NCBI RefSeq assembly: GCF_014192575.1
Contig: NZ_JACHYC010000002.1
Coordinates: 186,001 to 250,000 of the forward strand
Source: Variovorax sp. Sphag1AA
Lineage (GTDB): Bacteria > Pseudomonadota > Gammaproteobacteria > Burkholderiales > Burkholderiaceae_C
Length of the DNA: 64,000 nt
Direction: 5' to 3'
This document shows positions 7,542 through 17,401 of the stretch, piece by piece. How positions within the stretch are numbered: the first letter of the stretch is position 1; each line of letters begins with the position of its first letter. Under the pieces are notes generated by a model that did no database searches, was not told the origin of the DNA, and saw only the letters and a program-made list of their open reading frames with translations. The translations under genes were made by a program, and so were the position numbers.

Positions 7542-8888
7542 ATGAGTCTGGTCACCCGCTGTCCCGCGTGCGCCACCCCGTTCAAGGTGGTCAGGGACCA
7601 GCTTCGCATCTCGGATGGATGGGTGCGATGCGGGCGTTGCAGCCAGGTCTTCGATGCGACTGTGGATCTGCGGGAAGCGGCTGAATTCCATGTGGAAACT
7701 CCCGCGCCTCCGCTGCCATCTGCGCTCGACGCGGCCGTGCCTGATGCGGTTGTCGAAGAGCTTCCGCGCGACGCCGACACCTCCGTTGAACTCTCGGAAA
7801 CCCCCGAGCCGCTTGCGGAGGCGGAGCAGCCGAATGGCGATCCAGTTTCAGTCGCAGTCGAAACGGACTTCTTCGACGACTTCCATGAGGCGCTGACGAT
7901 AGGCCGCGCACTTCCGTCGTCCGACCCTGTGCAAGCGCCCCCCGTGGACGCCTACGACGACGATGCCGATCGCGCCGACACGCCCGTTCGCGAGAGCGTC
8001 CCCGATATGGCGTGGCCTGACGCGGACATGTTGTCTCTCGGTGACGAAGGACGAGTCGCGGTGCGCCCACCGGTGCCGCCTCCGCTGTCTTTTCCCGATA
8101 TCGATCTTTCGCTTCCGTCATCGCCGCGCGCTGCCGCTGCGGCGACCCCGGCGCCGGCTTTGGCAGCAGTGCCGGCAGACGCCGGGTCTGCATCAGACGA
8201 CCTGAGCAATGTCCAATTGCAGAAGGCGCTTCGCCGTGCGCGCGCCAAGTCCGCAAAGATCGCGAAGGCGCGCGAGCGGAAAGCCACGTCGACCGACACG
8301 GCGCCCGTGGTGCTGTCCGCCAGCGAACCTGAGCCCGCCATCGAGCCGATGCCTGCCGAGCTGTCGCAATTCTTCGGCGCGGAAAGCGACAAGGGCTTCT
8401 GGCAGCGTCCCGTCGTGCGCGGCGTGATGGCACTGCTCGCCTTTCTCGGCGTCGTGCTCCTGCTGGGGCAGATGGCCTACCAGGAACGCGATCTGATCGC
8501 TGCGCGCCAGCCGTCGCTTCGCCCGGCACTCCAATCGATGTGCAGTGTGCTCGGCTGCGAGGTTTCCGCGCTTCGCCAGATCAACGACATCAAGGTCGAT
8601 GGCGCATCGTTTGCGCGCGAGAAGAGTGACGACGGCTATCGATTCAGCTTCACGCTTCGCAACGGGGCGGAGGTCCCGCTCGCGATGCCCGCCGTCGAAC
8701 TGTCACTGCTCGACACGCAAGAGCGCGCTGTCGTCAGGCGTGTGCTGATGCCCGCCGAGTTCGGTGCGCCGAACGTCTTGCCGGCGCGTTCGGAGCGCTC
8801 GGCGTCGCTCTTGCTCAGGCTCACCGGCCCCGAGGTTGCGCTCATGCCGCCCGTGGCCGGCTTTCGCGTGGAGACGCTCTATCCTTGA
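7542..8888 (+). CDS. Zinc-ribbon DUF3426 membrane protein
   Basis: A 448-residue protein. It begins with an MJ0042-type zinc ribbon, CPACATPF...CGRCSQVF (Cys 7, 10, 30 and 33). Residues about 45-285 are a long acidic, Pro/Ala-rich linker of low complexity. One transmembrane helix follows at about 290-311 (GVMALLAFLGVVLLLGQMAY), then a C-terminal DUF3426 domain (CSVLGCEVSALRQINDIKVDG...) that would face the periplasm. Its function is unknown; the layout suggests a cytosolic metal-binding head tethered to a periplasmic beta-domain. It sits 54 bp after prmA. Confidence 0.85.
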   Translation: MSLVTRCPACATPFKVVRDQLRISDGWVRCGRCSQVFDATVDLREAAEFHVETPAPPLPSALDAAVPDAVVEELPRDADTSVELSETPEPLAEAEQPNGDPVSVAVETDFFDDFHEALTIGRALPSSDPVQAPPVDAYDDDADRADTPVRESVPDMAWPDADMLSLGDEGRVAVRPPVPPPLSFPDIDLSLPSSPRAAAAATPAPALAAVPADAGSASDDLSNVQLQKALRRARAKSAKIAKARERKATSTDTAPVVLSASEPEPAIEPMPAELSQFFGAESDKGFWQRPVVRGVMALLAFLGVVLLLGQMAYQERDLIAARQPSLRPALQSMCSVLGCEVSALRQINDIKVDGASFAREKSDDGYRFSFTLRNGAEVPLAMPAVELSLLDTQERAVVRRVLMPAEFGAPNVLPARSERSASLLLRLTGPEVALMPPVAGFRVETLYP

Positions 8889-8939
8889 GCGTCACACGCC
8901 CCATCCAACCATTCGACAACTCCATCAGACGGTTCACCC

Positions 8940-9842
8940 ATGGCAGCAGTGATTTGCGGTTCGCTCGCGTTCGACACCATCATGACCTTCGAAGGCCGGT
9001 TCGCCGACCAGATCCTTCCAGACCAGTTGCACATCCTCAATGTGTCGTTCCTGGTGCCTGGCCTCCGGCGTGACTTCGGCGGCTGCGCGGGAAACATCGC
9101 CTACAGCCTCAACGCGCTCGGCGGCAATGCGCTGCCGATGGCCACGGTCGGCGTCGACGGCGAGTCCTACGTCGAGCGGCTTCGTTCGCTGGGGATCAGC
9201 ACCGAGTTCGTCCGCCAGGTCGACGACACCTTCACCGCCCAGGCGATGATCATGAACGACCGCGACAACAACCAGATCACGGCGTTCCACCCCGGTGCGA
9301 TGCAGCAGGCGCACATCACGCAGATCACGGCGCGTGAGGACATCCGCGTCGGCATCATTGCTCCCGACGGCCGCGACGCGATGCTGCAACATGCCGAGCA
9401 GTTCAAGGCTGCGGGCATTCCTTTCGTGTTCGATCCAGGCCAGGGTCTGCCGATGTTCGACGGCAAGGAGCTGGCGCACTTCGTCGATCTTGCAAGCTGG
9501 GTAGTGGTGAATGACTACGAAGGCAAGATGCTGTCGCAGCGCACCGGCTGGAGCCTGGCCGAAATCTCCAAGCGCGTGCGCGGTCTGGTGGTGACGCTGG
9601 CCGCGGAAGGCTGCGAAGTCTGGACGCAAGGCGAGCGCGAACACGTTCCCGGCGTGGTGCCGACCGCGGTGATCGAGCCGACGGGCTGTGGCGATGCATG
9701 GCGTGGCGCATTGCTTTACGGGCTCGAAAAGGAATGGTCGCTTGCGCGCTGCGCGGCACTCGGCAATCAATTGGGCGCGCTCAAAATTGCCCAACGCGGT
9801 CCGCAGAATTACACGGTGGATCGAAAGGCGCTTGGCCTTTAA
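8940..9842 (+). CDS. PfkB-family carbohydrate/nucleoside kinase
   Basis: A 300-residue ribokinase/adenosine-kinase-type enzyme. It opens with VICGSLAFDTIMTFEG and carries the first PfkB signature in GGCAGNIAYSLNALGG (near 42-57). The second signature is PTGCGDAWRGALLYGL (near 246), where Asp of GCGD is the catalytic base and the usual GAGD is GCGD. The phosphoryl acceptor cannot be read from sequence; adenosine-kinase-like and sugar-kinase annotations are both plausible. A strong convergent terminator follows. Confidence 0.9.
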   Translation: MAAVICGSLAFDTIMTFEGRFADQILPDQLHILNVSFLVPGLRRDFGGCAGNIAYSLNALGGNALPMATVGVDGESYVERLRSLGISTEFVRQVDDTFTAQAMIMNDRDNNQITAFHPGAMQQAHITQITAREDIRVGIIAPDGRDAMLQHAEQFKAAGIPFVFDPGQGLPMFDGKELAHFVDLASWVVVNDYEGKMLSQRTGWSLAEISKRVRGLVVTLAAEGCEVWTQGEREHVPGVVPTAVIEPTGCGDAWRGALLYGLEKEWSLARCAALGNQLGALKIAQRGPQNYTVDRKALGL

Positions 9843-9860
9843 TTCATTGCCCAAAAGCAA

Positions 9861-9892
9861 AAAAAGCCCGGTGCGCAAGCACCGGGCTTTTT
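9861..9892. terminator. Bidirectional terminator between the PfkB kinase and histone-like genes
   Basis: AAAAAGCCCGGTGC pairs with GCACCGGGCTTTTT around a GCAA tetraloop. Runs of A on the left and T on the right let it serve both converging genes. Confidence 0.92.
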
Positions 9893-9913
9893 TCTTTGAC
9901 AGCGACTGATAAC

Positions 9914-10417
9914 TCAGGGCTTGCTGGCCGTCGGGAACGGCCAAGCTGCCTGGGGATTCAGCGTCGTCTGGGCTGCGGAAGGAGCGGCAGCGGGGGCAGC
10001 GGCAGGCGCCTTCGCGGGGGCCTTGGCCTTCTTGGCAGCAGGCTTCTTCGCTGCTTTCTTGGCGGCAGGCTTCTTGGCTGCAGCCTTTTTCGCAGGAGCC
10101 TTCTTGGCAGCGGCCTTCTTCGCCGGAGCCTTCTTGGCTGCTACCTTCTTGGCAGCGGCCTTCTTCGCCGGAGCCTTCTTGGCTGCTACCTTCTTGGCAG
10201 GAGCCTTCTTCGCCGGAGCCTTCTTGGCTGCTACCTTCTTGGCAGGAGCCTTCTTCGCCGGAGCCTTCTTGGCCGGAGCCTTCTTGGCCGCTACCTTCTT
10301 GGCAGGAGCCTTCTTCGCCGGGGCCTTCTTGGCTGCTACCTTCTTGGCAGGAGCCTTCTTTGCCGGAGCCTTCTTCGCAGCGGCCTTCTTGGCCGGCGCT
10401 TTCTTTGCAGTTGCCAT
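9914..10417 (-). CDS. Histone H1-like AlaLys-rich DNA-binding protein
   Basis: A 167-residue, extremely basic protein built almost entirely of KKAPAKK, KKAAAKK and KKVAAKK repeats after the start [11 protein letters not shown]. It ends in an Ala/Pro tail and the short conserved-looking terminus [17 protein letters not shown]. Such proteins resemble the C-terminal tail of eukaryotic histone H1 and of bacterial AlgP/BphP-type proteins, and they compact DNA nonspecifically. The start at 10417 follows a clear AGGAGA ribosome-binding site; a longer in-frame extension to 10498 has none. The number of repeat units is likely to vary between strains because the DNA is internally repetitive. Confidence 0.9.
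   Translation of the reverse strand: MATAKKAPAKKAAAKKAPAKKAPAKKVAAKKAPAKKAPAKKVAAKKAPAKKAPAKKAPAKKVAAKKAPAKKAPAKKVAAKKAPAKKAAAKKVAAKKAPAKKAAAKKAPAKKAAAKKPAAKKAAKKPAAKKAKAPAKAPAAAPAAAPSAAQTTLNPQAAWPFPTASKP
10027..10407. repeat. Imperfect tandem repeats inside the AlaLys gene
   Basis: Units such as GCCTTCTTCGCCGGAGCC and TTCTTGGCTGCTACC recur in a nested 15-nt and 45-48-nt pattern. They encode five-residue xxAKK blocks. The nearly identical DNA units make slippage or recombination likely. Confidence 0.85.
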
Positions 10418-10495
10418 TTCTATCTTCTCCTTGATCAAGTTGAAAAAATCAACCTCTTGAAGCACTCCACGCATGTTGGACATCGCGGAGCGATC

Positions 10496-10525
10496 CATGG
10501 TGTTGGAGCACGCCCCAACACCATG
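10496..10525. other. 11-bp perfect inverted repeat between the AlaLys gene and nrdB
   Basis: CATGGTGTTGG (10496-10506) and CCAACACCATG (10515-10525) are perfect complements separated by eight bases. It lies 79 bp upstream of the AlaLys gene start and about 85 bp past the nrdB stop. No T tract follows on either strand, so an operator or RNA hairpin fits better than a terminator. Confidence 0.5.
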
Positions 10526-10610
10526 AACACCGAAGCCCTACCGCTGCCGCACTCTTTGGCGCAGTCCGTCGGCGAGGGCAAGTTCTGAACTCACTTTGTT
10601 CTTGTCGAAA

Positions 10611-11849
10611 TCAATCCCAGGAGAGAGCACCACCCGACTGATACTCGATCACACGGGTTTCGAAGAAATTGCGCTCCTTCTTCAGGTCAATCATTTCGCT
10701 CATCCACGGGAAGGGATTTTCTTCGTTCGGGAAGAGCGTTTCGAGGCCGATCTGCTGCGCGCGCCGGTTGGCGATGTAGCGCAGATAGCCCTTGAACATG
10801 GAGGCGTTCATGCCGAGCACGCCACGCGGCATGGTGTCTTCGGCATATCGGTATTCGAGCTCGACGGCCTTCAGGAAGAGGGCCTTGATCTCCGCCTTGA
10901 ACTCAGCGGTCCAGAGGTGCGGGTTCTCGAGCTTGAGCTGGTTGATCAGGTCGATGCCGAAATTGCAGTGCATCGATTCGTCGCGCAGGATGTACTGGTA
11001 CTGCTCGGCAGCACCGGTCATCTTGTTCTGGCGGCCCAGCGCAAGGATCTGCGTGAAGCCAACGTAGAAGAACAGGCCTTCCATCAGGCAGGCGAAGACG
11101 ATCAGCGACTTGAGCAGCGTCTGGTCGTTTTCCGGTGTGCCGGTGTGGAAGTTCGGGTCGCTGATGGCGTCGATGAACGGAATCAGGAACTGGTCCTTCT
11201 CGCGGATCGACGGCACTTCGTTGTACGCGTTGAAGATCTCGCTCTCATCGAGGCCGAGCGATTCGACGATGTACTGGTAGGCGTGCGTGTGGATCGCTTC
11301 TTCGAACGCCTGGCGCAGCAGGAACTGGCGGCACTCGGGCGCCGTGATGTGGCGATAGGTGCCCAGCACGATGTTGTTGGCGGCCAGCGAATCGGCGGTC
11401 ACGAAGAAGCCGAGGTTGCGCTTGACGATGCGGCGCTCGTCTTCGGAGAGGCCGTTCGGGTCTTTCCAGAGCGCGATGTCGCGCGTCATGTTCACTTCCT
11501 GCGGCATCCAGTGATTGGCGCAGGTGGCGAGGTACTTCTCCCAAGCCCACTTGTACTTGAACGGCACCAACTGGTTGACGTCGGTCTGGCCGTTGATGAT
11601 GCGCTTGTCGGCTGCCTTGACGCGGTGGCCCGTGGGCACTGCCGATGCGGTCGGCTGCGCCGCGCGCGCTGCAGCGCTTTCAGCGTATGCATGCGCGACA
11701 GGAGCGACGGAAGAAATTTGGGGAGCAATTTGCGAAGTCGGAAACTCCGACGAGCGGCCGACTTGCGTGCCGCTGTTCGATGTGTGCCGCAATCCTTGTT
11801 GAAGATTCGTTGGCAAGGAGGGCTTGACTTCTTCGTCCCAGGTCAACAT
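10611..11849 (-). CDS. nrdB: Ribonucleoside-diphosphate reductase class Ia, beta subunit
   Basis: Provides the diiron-tyrosyl radical for ribonucleotide reduction. The 412-residue protein begins [12 protein letters not shown], has a low-complexity region of about 50 residues, then the ferritin-like fold with [26 protein letters not shown] and the metal ligands in those helices. NrdB proteins of this betaproteobacterial type carry the longer N terminus. The ATG at 11849 was chosen; a TTG at 11861 would add four residues. It lies 150 bp downstream of nrdA on the same strand; together they form the holoenzyme. Confidence 0.95.
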   Translation of the reverse strand: MLTWDEEVKPSLPTNLQQGLRHTSNSGTQVGRSSEFPTSQIAPQISSVAPVAHAYAESAAARAAQPTASAVPTGHRVKAADKRIINGQTDVNQLVPFKYKWAWEKYLATCANHWMPQEVNMTRDIALWKDPNGLSEDERRIVKRNLGFFVTADSLAANNIVLGTYRHITAPECRQFLLRQAFEEAIHTHAYQYIVESLGLDESEIFNAYNEVPSIREKDQFLIPFIDAISDPNFHTGTPENDQTLLKSLIVFACLMEGLFFYVGFTQILALGRQNKMTGAAEQYQYILRDESMHCNFGIDLINQLKLENPHLWTAEFKAEIKALFLKAVELEYRYAEDTMPRGVLGMNASMFKGYLRYIANRRAQQIGLETLFPNEENPFPWMSEMIDLKKERNFFETRVIEYQSGGALSWD

Positions 11850-11999
11850 AGAAAAATCCAATGCTCAAATTATGTGAGCAACGATGTGAGTTGCAAAGTG
11901 CTCCTACACATCGCGCTCCAATTATGTTGTCGTTATGTTGTTCGCATGCATCGCAATTTGTCAGGCAATGCCGCGAACTACGCCAACTTCATGCCGACA

Positions 12000-14912
12000 T
12001 TACTGGCACGCTTCGCACGTCGGATCATCGACGCCGCAGAACGCGATGTCGGTTGCGGGGATCGCATTCATCTGCGCTTGCGCTGCCAGAGCCGCTGCGT
12101 CGAGTGCGCTCATGCCGGACGGCGAATCGCTACCCGACGACACCGCATTGAGTCGACCCGATTGAACCGTCGACTTCTCTGCATGCGTCGCACTCTGCGT
12201 GCGCAGGTAGTAGGTGGTCTTCAGGCCGCGCAGCCATGCGAGCTTGTAGGTGTCGTCCAGCTTCTTGCCTGATGCACCAGCCATGTAGATGTTCAGCGAC
12301 TGCGCCTGGTCAATCCACTTCTGGCGACGTGCAGCGGCCTCGACGAGCCACGTGGTCTCGATCTCGAACGCGGTGGCGTAGAGCGCCTTGACGTCCTGCG
12401 GCACGCGGTCGATGGGGCGCAGCGAACCGTCGAAGTGCTTCAGGTCCATCACCATGACGTCGTCCCACAGGCCGAGGCGCTTGAGGTCGCGCACCAGGTA
12501 GTGGTTGATGACCGTGAACTCGCCGGAGAGGTTCGACTTGACCGAGAGGTTGCCGAAGCAGGGCTCGATCGAGGCGTCCACGCCGATGATGTTGGAGATG
12601 GTCGCGGTCGGTGCGATGGCGACGCAGTTGGAGTTGCGCATGCCATCGGCCTTGATCTTCTGACGCAGCTCGTTCCAGTCGAGCGTGGAAGAGCGGTCCA
12701 CTTCGATGTAGCCGCCGCGCGCCTTCTCGAGCAGGTCGAGCGTGTCGAGCGGCAGCACGCCCTTGTCCCACAGCGAACCCTTGTAGCTCGAGTATTTGCC
12801 GCGCTCGCGGGCCAGTTCGGTCGAAGCCCAGTACGCGTAGTAGCAGATCGCTTCCATCGATTCGTCGGCGAACTGCACCGCTTCCTGCGATGCGTAGGGG
12901 ATGCGCAGTTCATACAGCGCGTCCTGGAAGCCCATCAGGCCGAGGCCGACCGGGCGATGGCGCAGGTTGGAGTCGCGCGCCTTCTTGACTGCGTAGTAGT
13001 TGATGTCGATCACGTTGTCGAGCATGCGCATCGCGGTCGAGATGGTCCGCTTGAGCTTTTCCTGATCGACCTTGCCGTCCTTCAAGTGCTGCAGCAGGTT
13101 GACCGAGCCGAGGTTGCAGACGGCGGTTTCGGTGTCGCTGGTGTTCAGCGTGATCTCGGTGCAGAGGTTGGACGAGTGCACCACGCCGGCGTGCTGTTGC
13201 GGCGAGCGAACGTTGCAGGCGTCCTTGAACGTGATCCACGGATGCCCGGTTTCGAACAGCATCGTGAGCATCTTGCGCCAGAGGTCGGTCGCGGGAATCG
13301 TGCGGCTCGGCTTCAGATCGCCGCGCGATGCCTTCTCTTCATAGGCGACGTAGGCGGCTTCGAACTCGGCGCCGAACTTGTCATGCAGGTCGGGCACGCT
13401 CGATGGCGAGAAGAGCGTCCAGTTGCCCTTTTCCATCACGCGGCGCATGAACAGGTCCGGAATCCAGTTCGCCGTGTTCATGTCGTGCGTGCGGCGGCGG
13501 TCGTCGCCGGTGTTCTTGCGCAGCTCGAGGAATTCCTCGATGTCGAGGTGCCAGCTTTCCAGGTAGGTGCAGACGGCGCCCTTGCGCTTGCCGCCCTGGT
13601 TCACCGCGACGGCGGTGTCGTTCACCACCTTGAGGAAGGGAACCACGCCTTGCGATTCGCCGTTGGTGCCCTTGATGTGGCTGCCGAGGGCGCGCACGCG
13701 CGTCCAGTCGTTGCCCAGACCGCCGGCGAACTTCGACAGCAGTGCGTTTTCCTTGATCGACTCGTAGATGCCGTCGAGGTCGTCCGGTACGGTGGTCAGA
13801 TAGCAGCTCGACAGCTGCGAGCGCAGCGTGCCGCTGTTGAACAGCGTCGGCGTGCTCGACATGAAGTCGAAGGACGACAGCACTTCGTAGAACTCGATCG
13901 CGCGGGCTTCGCGGTCGATTTCGTTGAGCGAAAGGCCCATCGCGACACGCATGAAGAAGGCCTGCGGCAGTTCGATGCGCGTCTTGCGCACGTGCAGGAA
14001 GTAGCGGTCGTACAGGGTCTGCAGGCCGAGGTAGTCGAACTGGTTGTCGCGCTCGGGCTTGAGCGCGGCGCCGAGGCGGGCCAGGTCGAACTGCAGCAGC
14101 TTCTCGTCGAGGAGCTCGTTGTCGACGCCCTTCTTGATGAACTGCGGGAAGTAGTCGGCATAGGCCTGCGCGCGCTCGGCGGGCGGCACTTCGCGGCCGA
14201 TGATTTCCTTGAAGATCGTGTGCAGCAGCAGGCGCGCGGTCGCGAAGGTGTAGTCGGGGTCCTTCTCGATCAGCGTGCGGGCGGCGAGGATGGATGCCTT
14301 GTAGACCTCGTCGAGCGGAACGCCGTCGTAGAGGTTGCGCATCGTCTCGGCGACGATCGGCTCAGCCGAGATGCCTTCGCCCAGTCCGGCGCAGGCGGAT
14401 TCGATCAGGGCCTTGAGTTCGCCGAGATCGAGCGCGACGCGTTCGCCGCGGTCGAGCACATGCAGCGTCGGTGCTGCAGCGGGCGCTTCCTGCTCGCCGT
14501 GCTTCGCGCGCTCCTGCGTGCGGCGTTCGCGGTAGAGCACGTAGGCACGGGCGATCTCGTGGTGGCCGCCGCGCATCAGGCCGAGTTCGACCTGATCCTG
14601 CACGTCTTCGATATGGAAGGTGCCGCCGCCCGGACGCGAACGCATCAGCGCGCGCACCACGTTCTGCGTCAGCGTGTCGACGGTTTCGCGGACGCTGGCC
14701 GATGCGGCGCCCTGGGTGCCGTGCACGGCCAGGAAGGCCTTCATCATCGCGATGGCGATCTTGTTCGGCTCGAAGGGCACCACGGCGCCGTTGCGGCGAA
14801 TGATCTGATAGTTGGCGAGTGCGTTGCTGGCGGGCGAGCCGGCGACGTCACGGTTTTGCGGCGTCGAGGGTACGGCGCGGGGGGTGGAGGGGGTGTTCAG
14901 GGCAGTTTGCAT
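12000..14912 (-). CDS. nrdA: Ribonucleoside-diphosphate reductase class Ia, alpha subunit
   Basis: The 970-residue catalytic subunit reducing NDPs to dNDPs. It carries an N-terminal ATP-cone (about 36-135, IIRRNGAVVPFEPNKIAIAM) and what looks like a second, degenerate cone (about 150-230). The barrel follows, with LSSCYL (redox Cys), SSNLCTEI (radical Cys and Glu, near 590), AVCNLGSVNL and PTATISNIIGVD. It ends in CEACQ, the C-terminal redox CxxC. The large size reflects the duplicated regulatory region. Two NrdR boxes upstream predict repression by NrdR. Confidence 0.96.
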   Translation of the reverse strand: MQTALNTPSTPRAVPSTPQNRDVAGSPASNALANYQIIRRNGAVVPFEPNKIAIAMMKAFLAVHGTQGAASASVRETVDTLTQNVVRALMRSRPGGGTFHIEDVQDQVELGLMRGGHHEIARAYVLYRERRTQERAKHGEQEAPAAAPTLHVLDRGERVALDLGELKALIESACAGLGEGISAEPIVAETMRNLYDGVPLDEVYKASILAARTLIEKDPDYTFATARLLLHTIFKEIIGREVPPAERAQAYADYFPQFIKKGVDNELLDEKLLQFDLARLGAALKPERDNQFDYLGLQTLYDRYFLHVRKTRIELPQAFFMRVAMGLSLNEIDREARAIEFYEVLSSFDFMSSTPTLFNSGTLRSQLSSCYLTTVPDDLDGIYESIKENALLSKFAGGLGNDWTRVRALGSHIKGTNGESQGVVPFLKVVNDTAVAVNQGGKRKGAVCTYLESWHLDIEEFLELRKNTGDDRRRTHDMNTANWIPDLFMRRVMEKGNWTLFSPSSVPDLHDKFGAEFEAAYVAYEEKASRGDLKPSRTIPATDLWRKMLTMLFETGHPWITFKDACNVRSPQQHAGVVHSSNLCTEITLNTSDTETAVCNLGSVNLLQHLKDGKVDQEKLKRTISTAMRMLDNVIDINYYAVKKARDSNLRHRPVGLGLMGFQDALYELRIPYASQEAVQFADESMEAICYYAYWASTELARERGKYSSYKGSLWDKGVLPLDTLDLLEKARGGYIEVDRSSTLDWNELRQKIKADGMRNSNCVAIAPTATISNIIGVDASIEPCFGNLSVKSNLSGEFTVINHYLVRDLKRLGLWDDVMVMDLKHFDGSLRPIDRVPQDVKALYATAFEIETTWLVEAAARRQKWIDQAQSLNIYMAGASGKKLDDTYKLAWLRGLKTTYYLRTQSATHAEKSTVQSGRLNAVSSGSDSPSGMSALDAAALAAQAQMNAIPATDIAFCGVDDPTCEACQ

Positions 14913-14991
14913 TCAGTCCTCGTTTGGCAATTCTTGTGGAGGGCGGCGCCACTTCAGCTTTTGTTTCCGGCTGTAAATGGCTGGCAGGGGC

Positions 14992-15039
14992 ACACTATAT
15001 CTAGGGTCCGTGGGGTCTACAACCCACTAGATATAGTGT
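14992..15039 (-). promoter_or_regulatory. Tandem NrdR boxes in the nrdA promoter
   Basis: Box 1 is ACACTATATCTAGGGT (14992-15007) and box 2 is CCACTAGATATAGTGT (15024-15039). Both match the NrdR consensus acaCwAtATcTwGtgt, and their centres are 32 bp apart (three helical turns), the usual NrdR arrangement. On the minus strand, TATATC within box 2 could be the nrdA -10 element, so NrdR would block polymerase directly. Confidence 0.88.
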
Positions 15040-15263
15040 TTTACACAAACAACAACCACTGTGAATTTTGTTAATTGGGGGGTGATCGGGCAGCGAGGCC
15101 GCTTCCCGGTTGGTTCAAGGTAGCGCGGCCCCCGATTCATGGGCGTTCGCGGCGGATTTGGGCCTGAAAAGCGCATGGTTGCTGCGCTTGGGACTTGCAG
15201 ACCGCGCGATTGTTGTGGCGCAGCATGGGCGCATCGCCCAGCGCCTTGCGATTGAAAAAATCT
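15040..15263. other. Intergenic remainder between the nrdA promoter and ampD
   Basis: Together with the NrdR region this makes a 351-bp gene-free stretch from 14913 to 15263. The first 35 bases are AT-rich and probably contain the nrdA -35 region. I see no RNA gene, convincing hairpin or reading frame in the rest. Confidence 0.5.
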
Positions 15264-15846
15264 TCAGGCGTCGAGCGTGGCGGCCGGAAACATGGCCCCG
15301 TCCCAGCCGAGTTGCTCACGCAACAGACGCCAGTCAAAACCCGCGCCGGGGTCCTGCTTGCGCCCCGGGGCGATGTGCTCGTGACCTGCGATGAAGGCGG
15401 TCGGATAGGCCTGCGCGATCGCCGGGCACAGGCTCGCGAGGGTCTCGTACTGCGCGTTTTCGAAAGTCTCGCCCTCGAGCCCTTCGAGCTCGATGCCGAC
15501 CGAGTCGTCGTTGCAGTTCGAGCGTCCGCGCCACGACGAAGCACCCGCGTGCCACGCCCGGTCGTCGCAACTCACGAACTGCCAGAGCTCGCCGTTGCGT
15601 CGCACATAGAAATGCGCCGAGACCTCGATGCCGCGGATCTTCTCGAAGTAAGGATGCGCTTCCCAGTCGAGGCGGTTCGTGAAGAGTTGCTGCACTTCAT
15701 CGCCGCCGTACTGACCCGGCGGCAGGCTGATCGAATGGAGGACGATCAGGTCGATTTGCGCACCTGCCGGCCTCGGACCGAAGTTGGGCGAGGGCAAGGG
15801 CCGCGCGAAGCGATACCAGCCCGAATGCCAGAGCGCGTCCGCCAGG

Positions 15847-15854
<8 letters not shown>
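15264..15854 (-). CDS. ampD: 1,6-anhydro-N-acetylmuramyl-L-alanine amidase
   Basis: Cytosolic zinc amidase that cuts the peptide from anhydro-muropeptides during murein recycling. The 196-residue protein has WYRFARPLPSPNFGPRP, the zinc-ligand motif DLIVLHSISLPPGQYG (His), AHFYVRRNGELWQFVSCDDRAWHAG and the second His/Asp set in AGHEHIAPGRKQDPG. The start at 15854 overlaps the pilR end by eight bases; an in-frame ATG further up would run deeper into pilR. Being in a tail-to-head chain with pilR, it may be cotranscribed with the pil regulators. Confidence 0.93.
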
Positions 15855-17397
<1,543 letters not shown>

Positions 17398-17401
17398 GGC
17401 G

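Noticed and set aside
10027..10407. Possible CRISPR-like repeat array
   Set aside because: Repeats are adjacent, lack unique spacers and lie in frame in the AlaLys histone-like gene.
11850..11861. TTG at 11861 as nrdB start
   Set aside because: The ATG at 11849 gives the expected MLTWDEEV start; the extension has no support.
12435..15074. An 879-codon open frame on the plus strand opposite nrdA
   Set aside because: It is the antisense shadow of a high-GC gene: biased composition, no ribosome-binding site, no recognisable domain, and nrdA on the other strand is certain.
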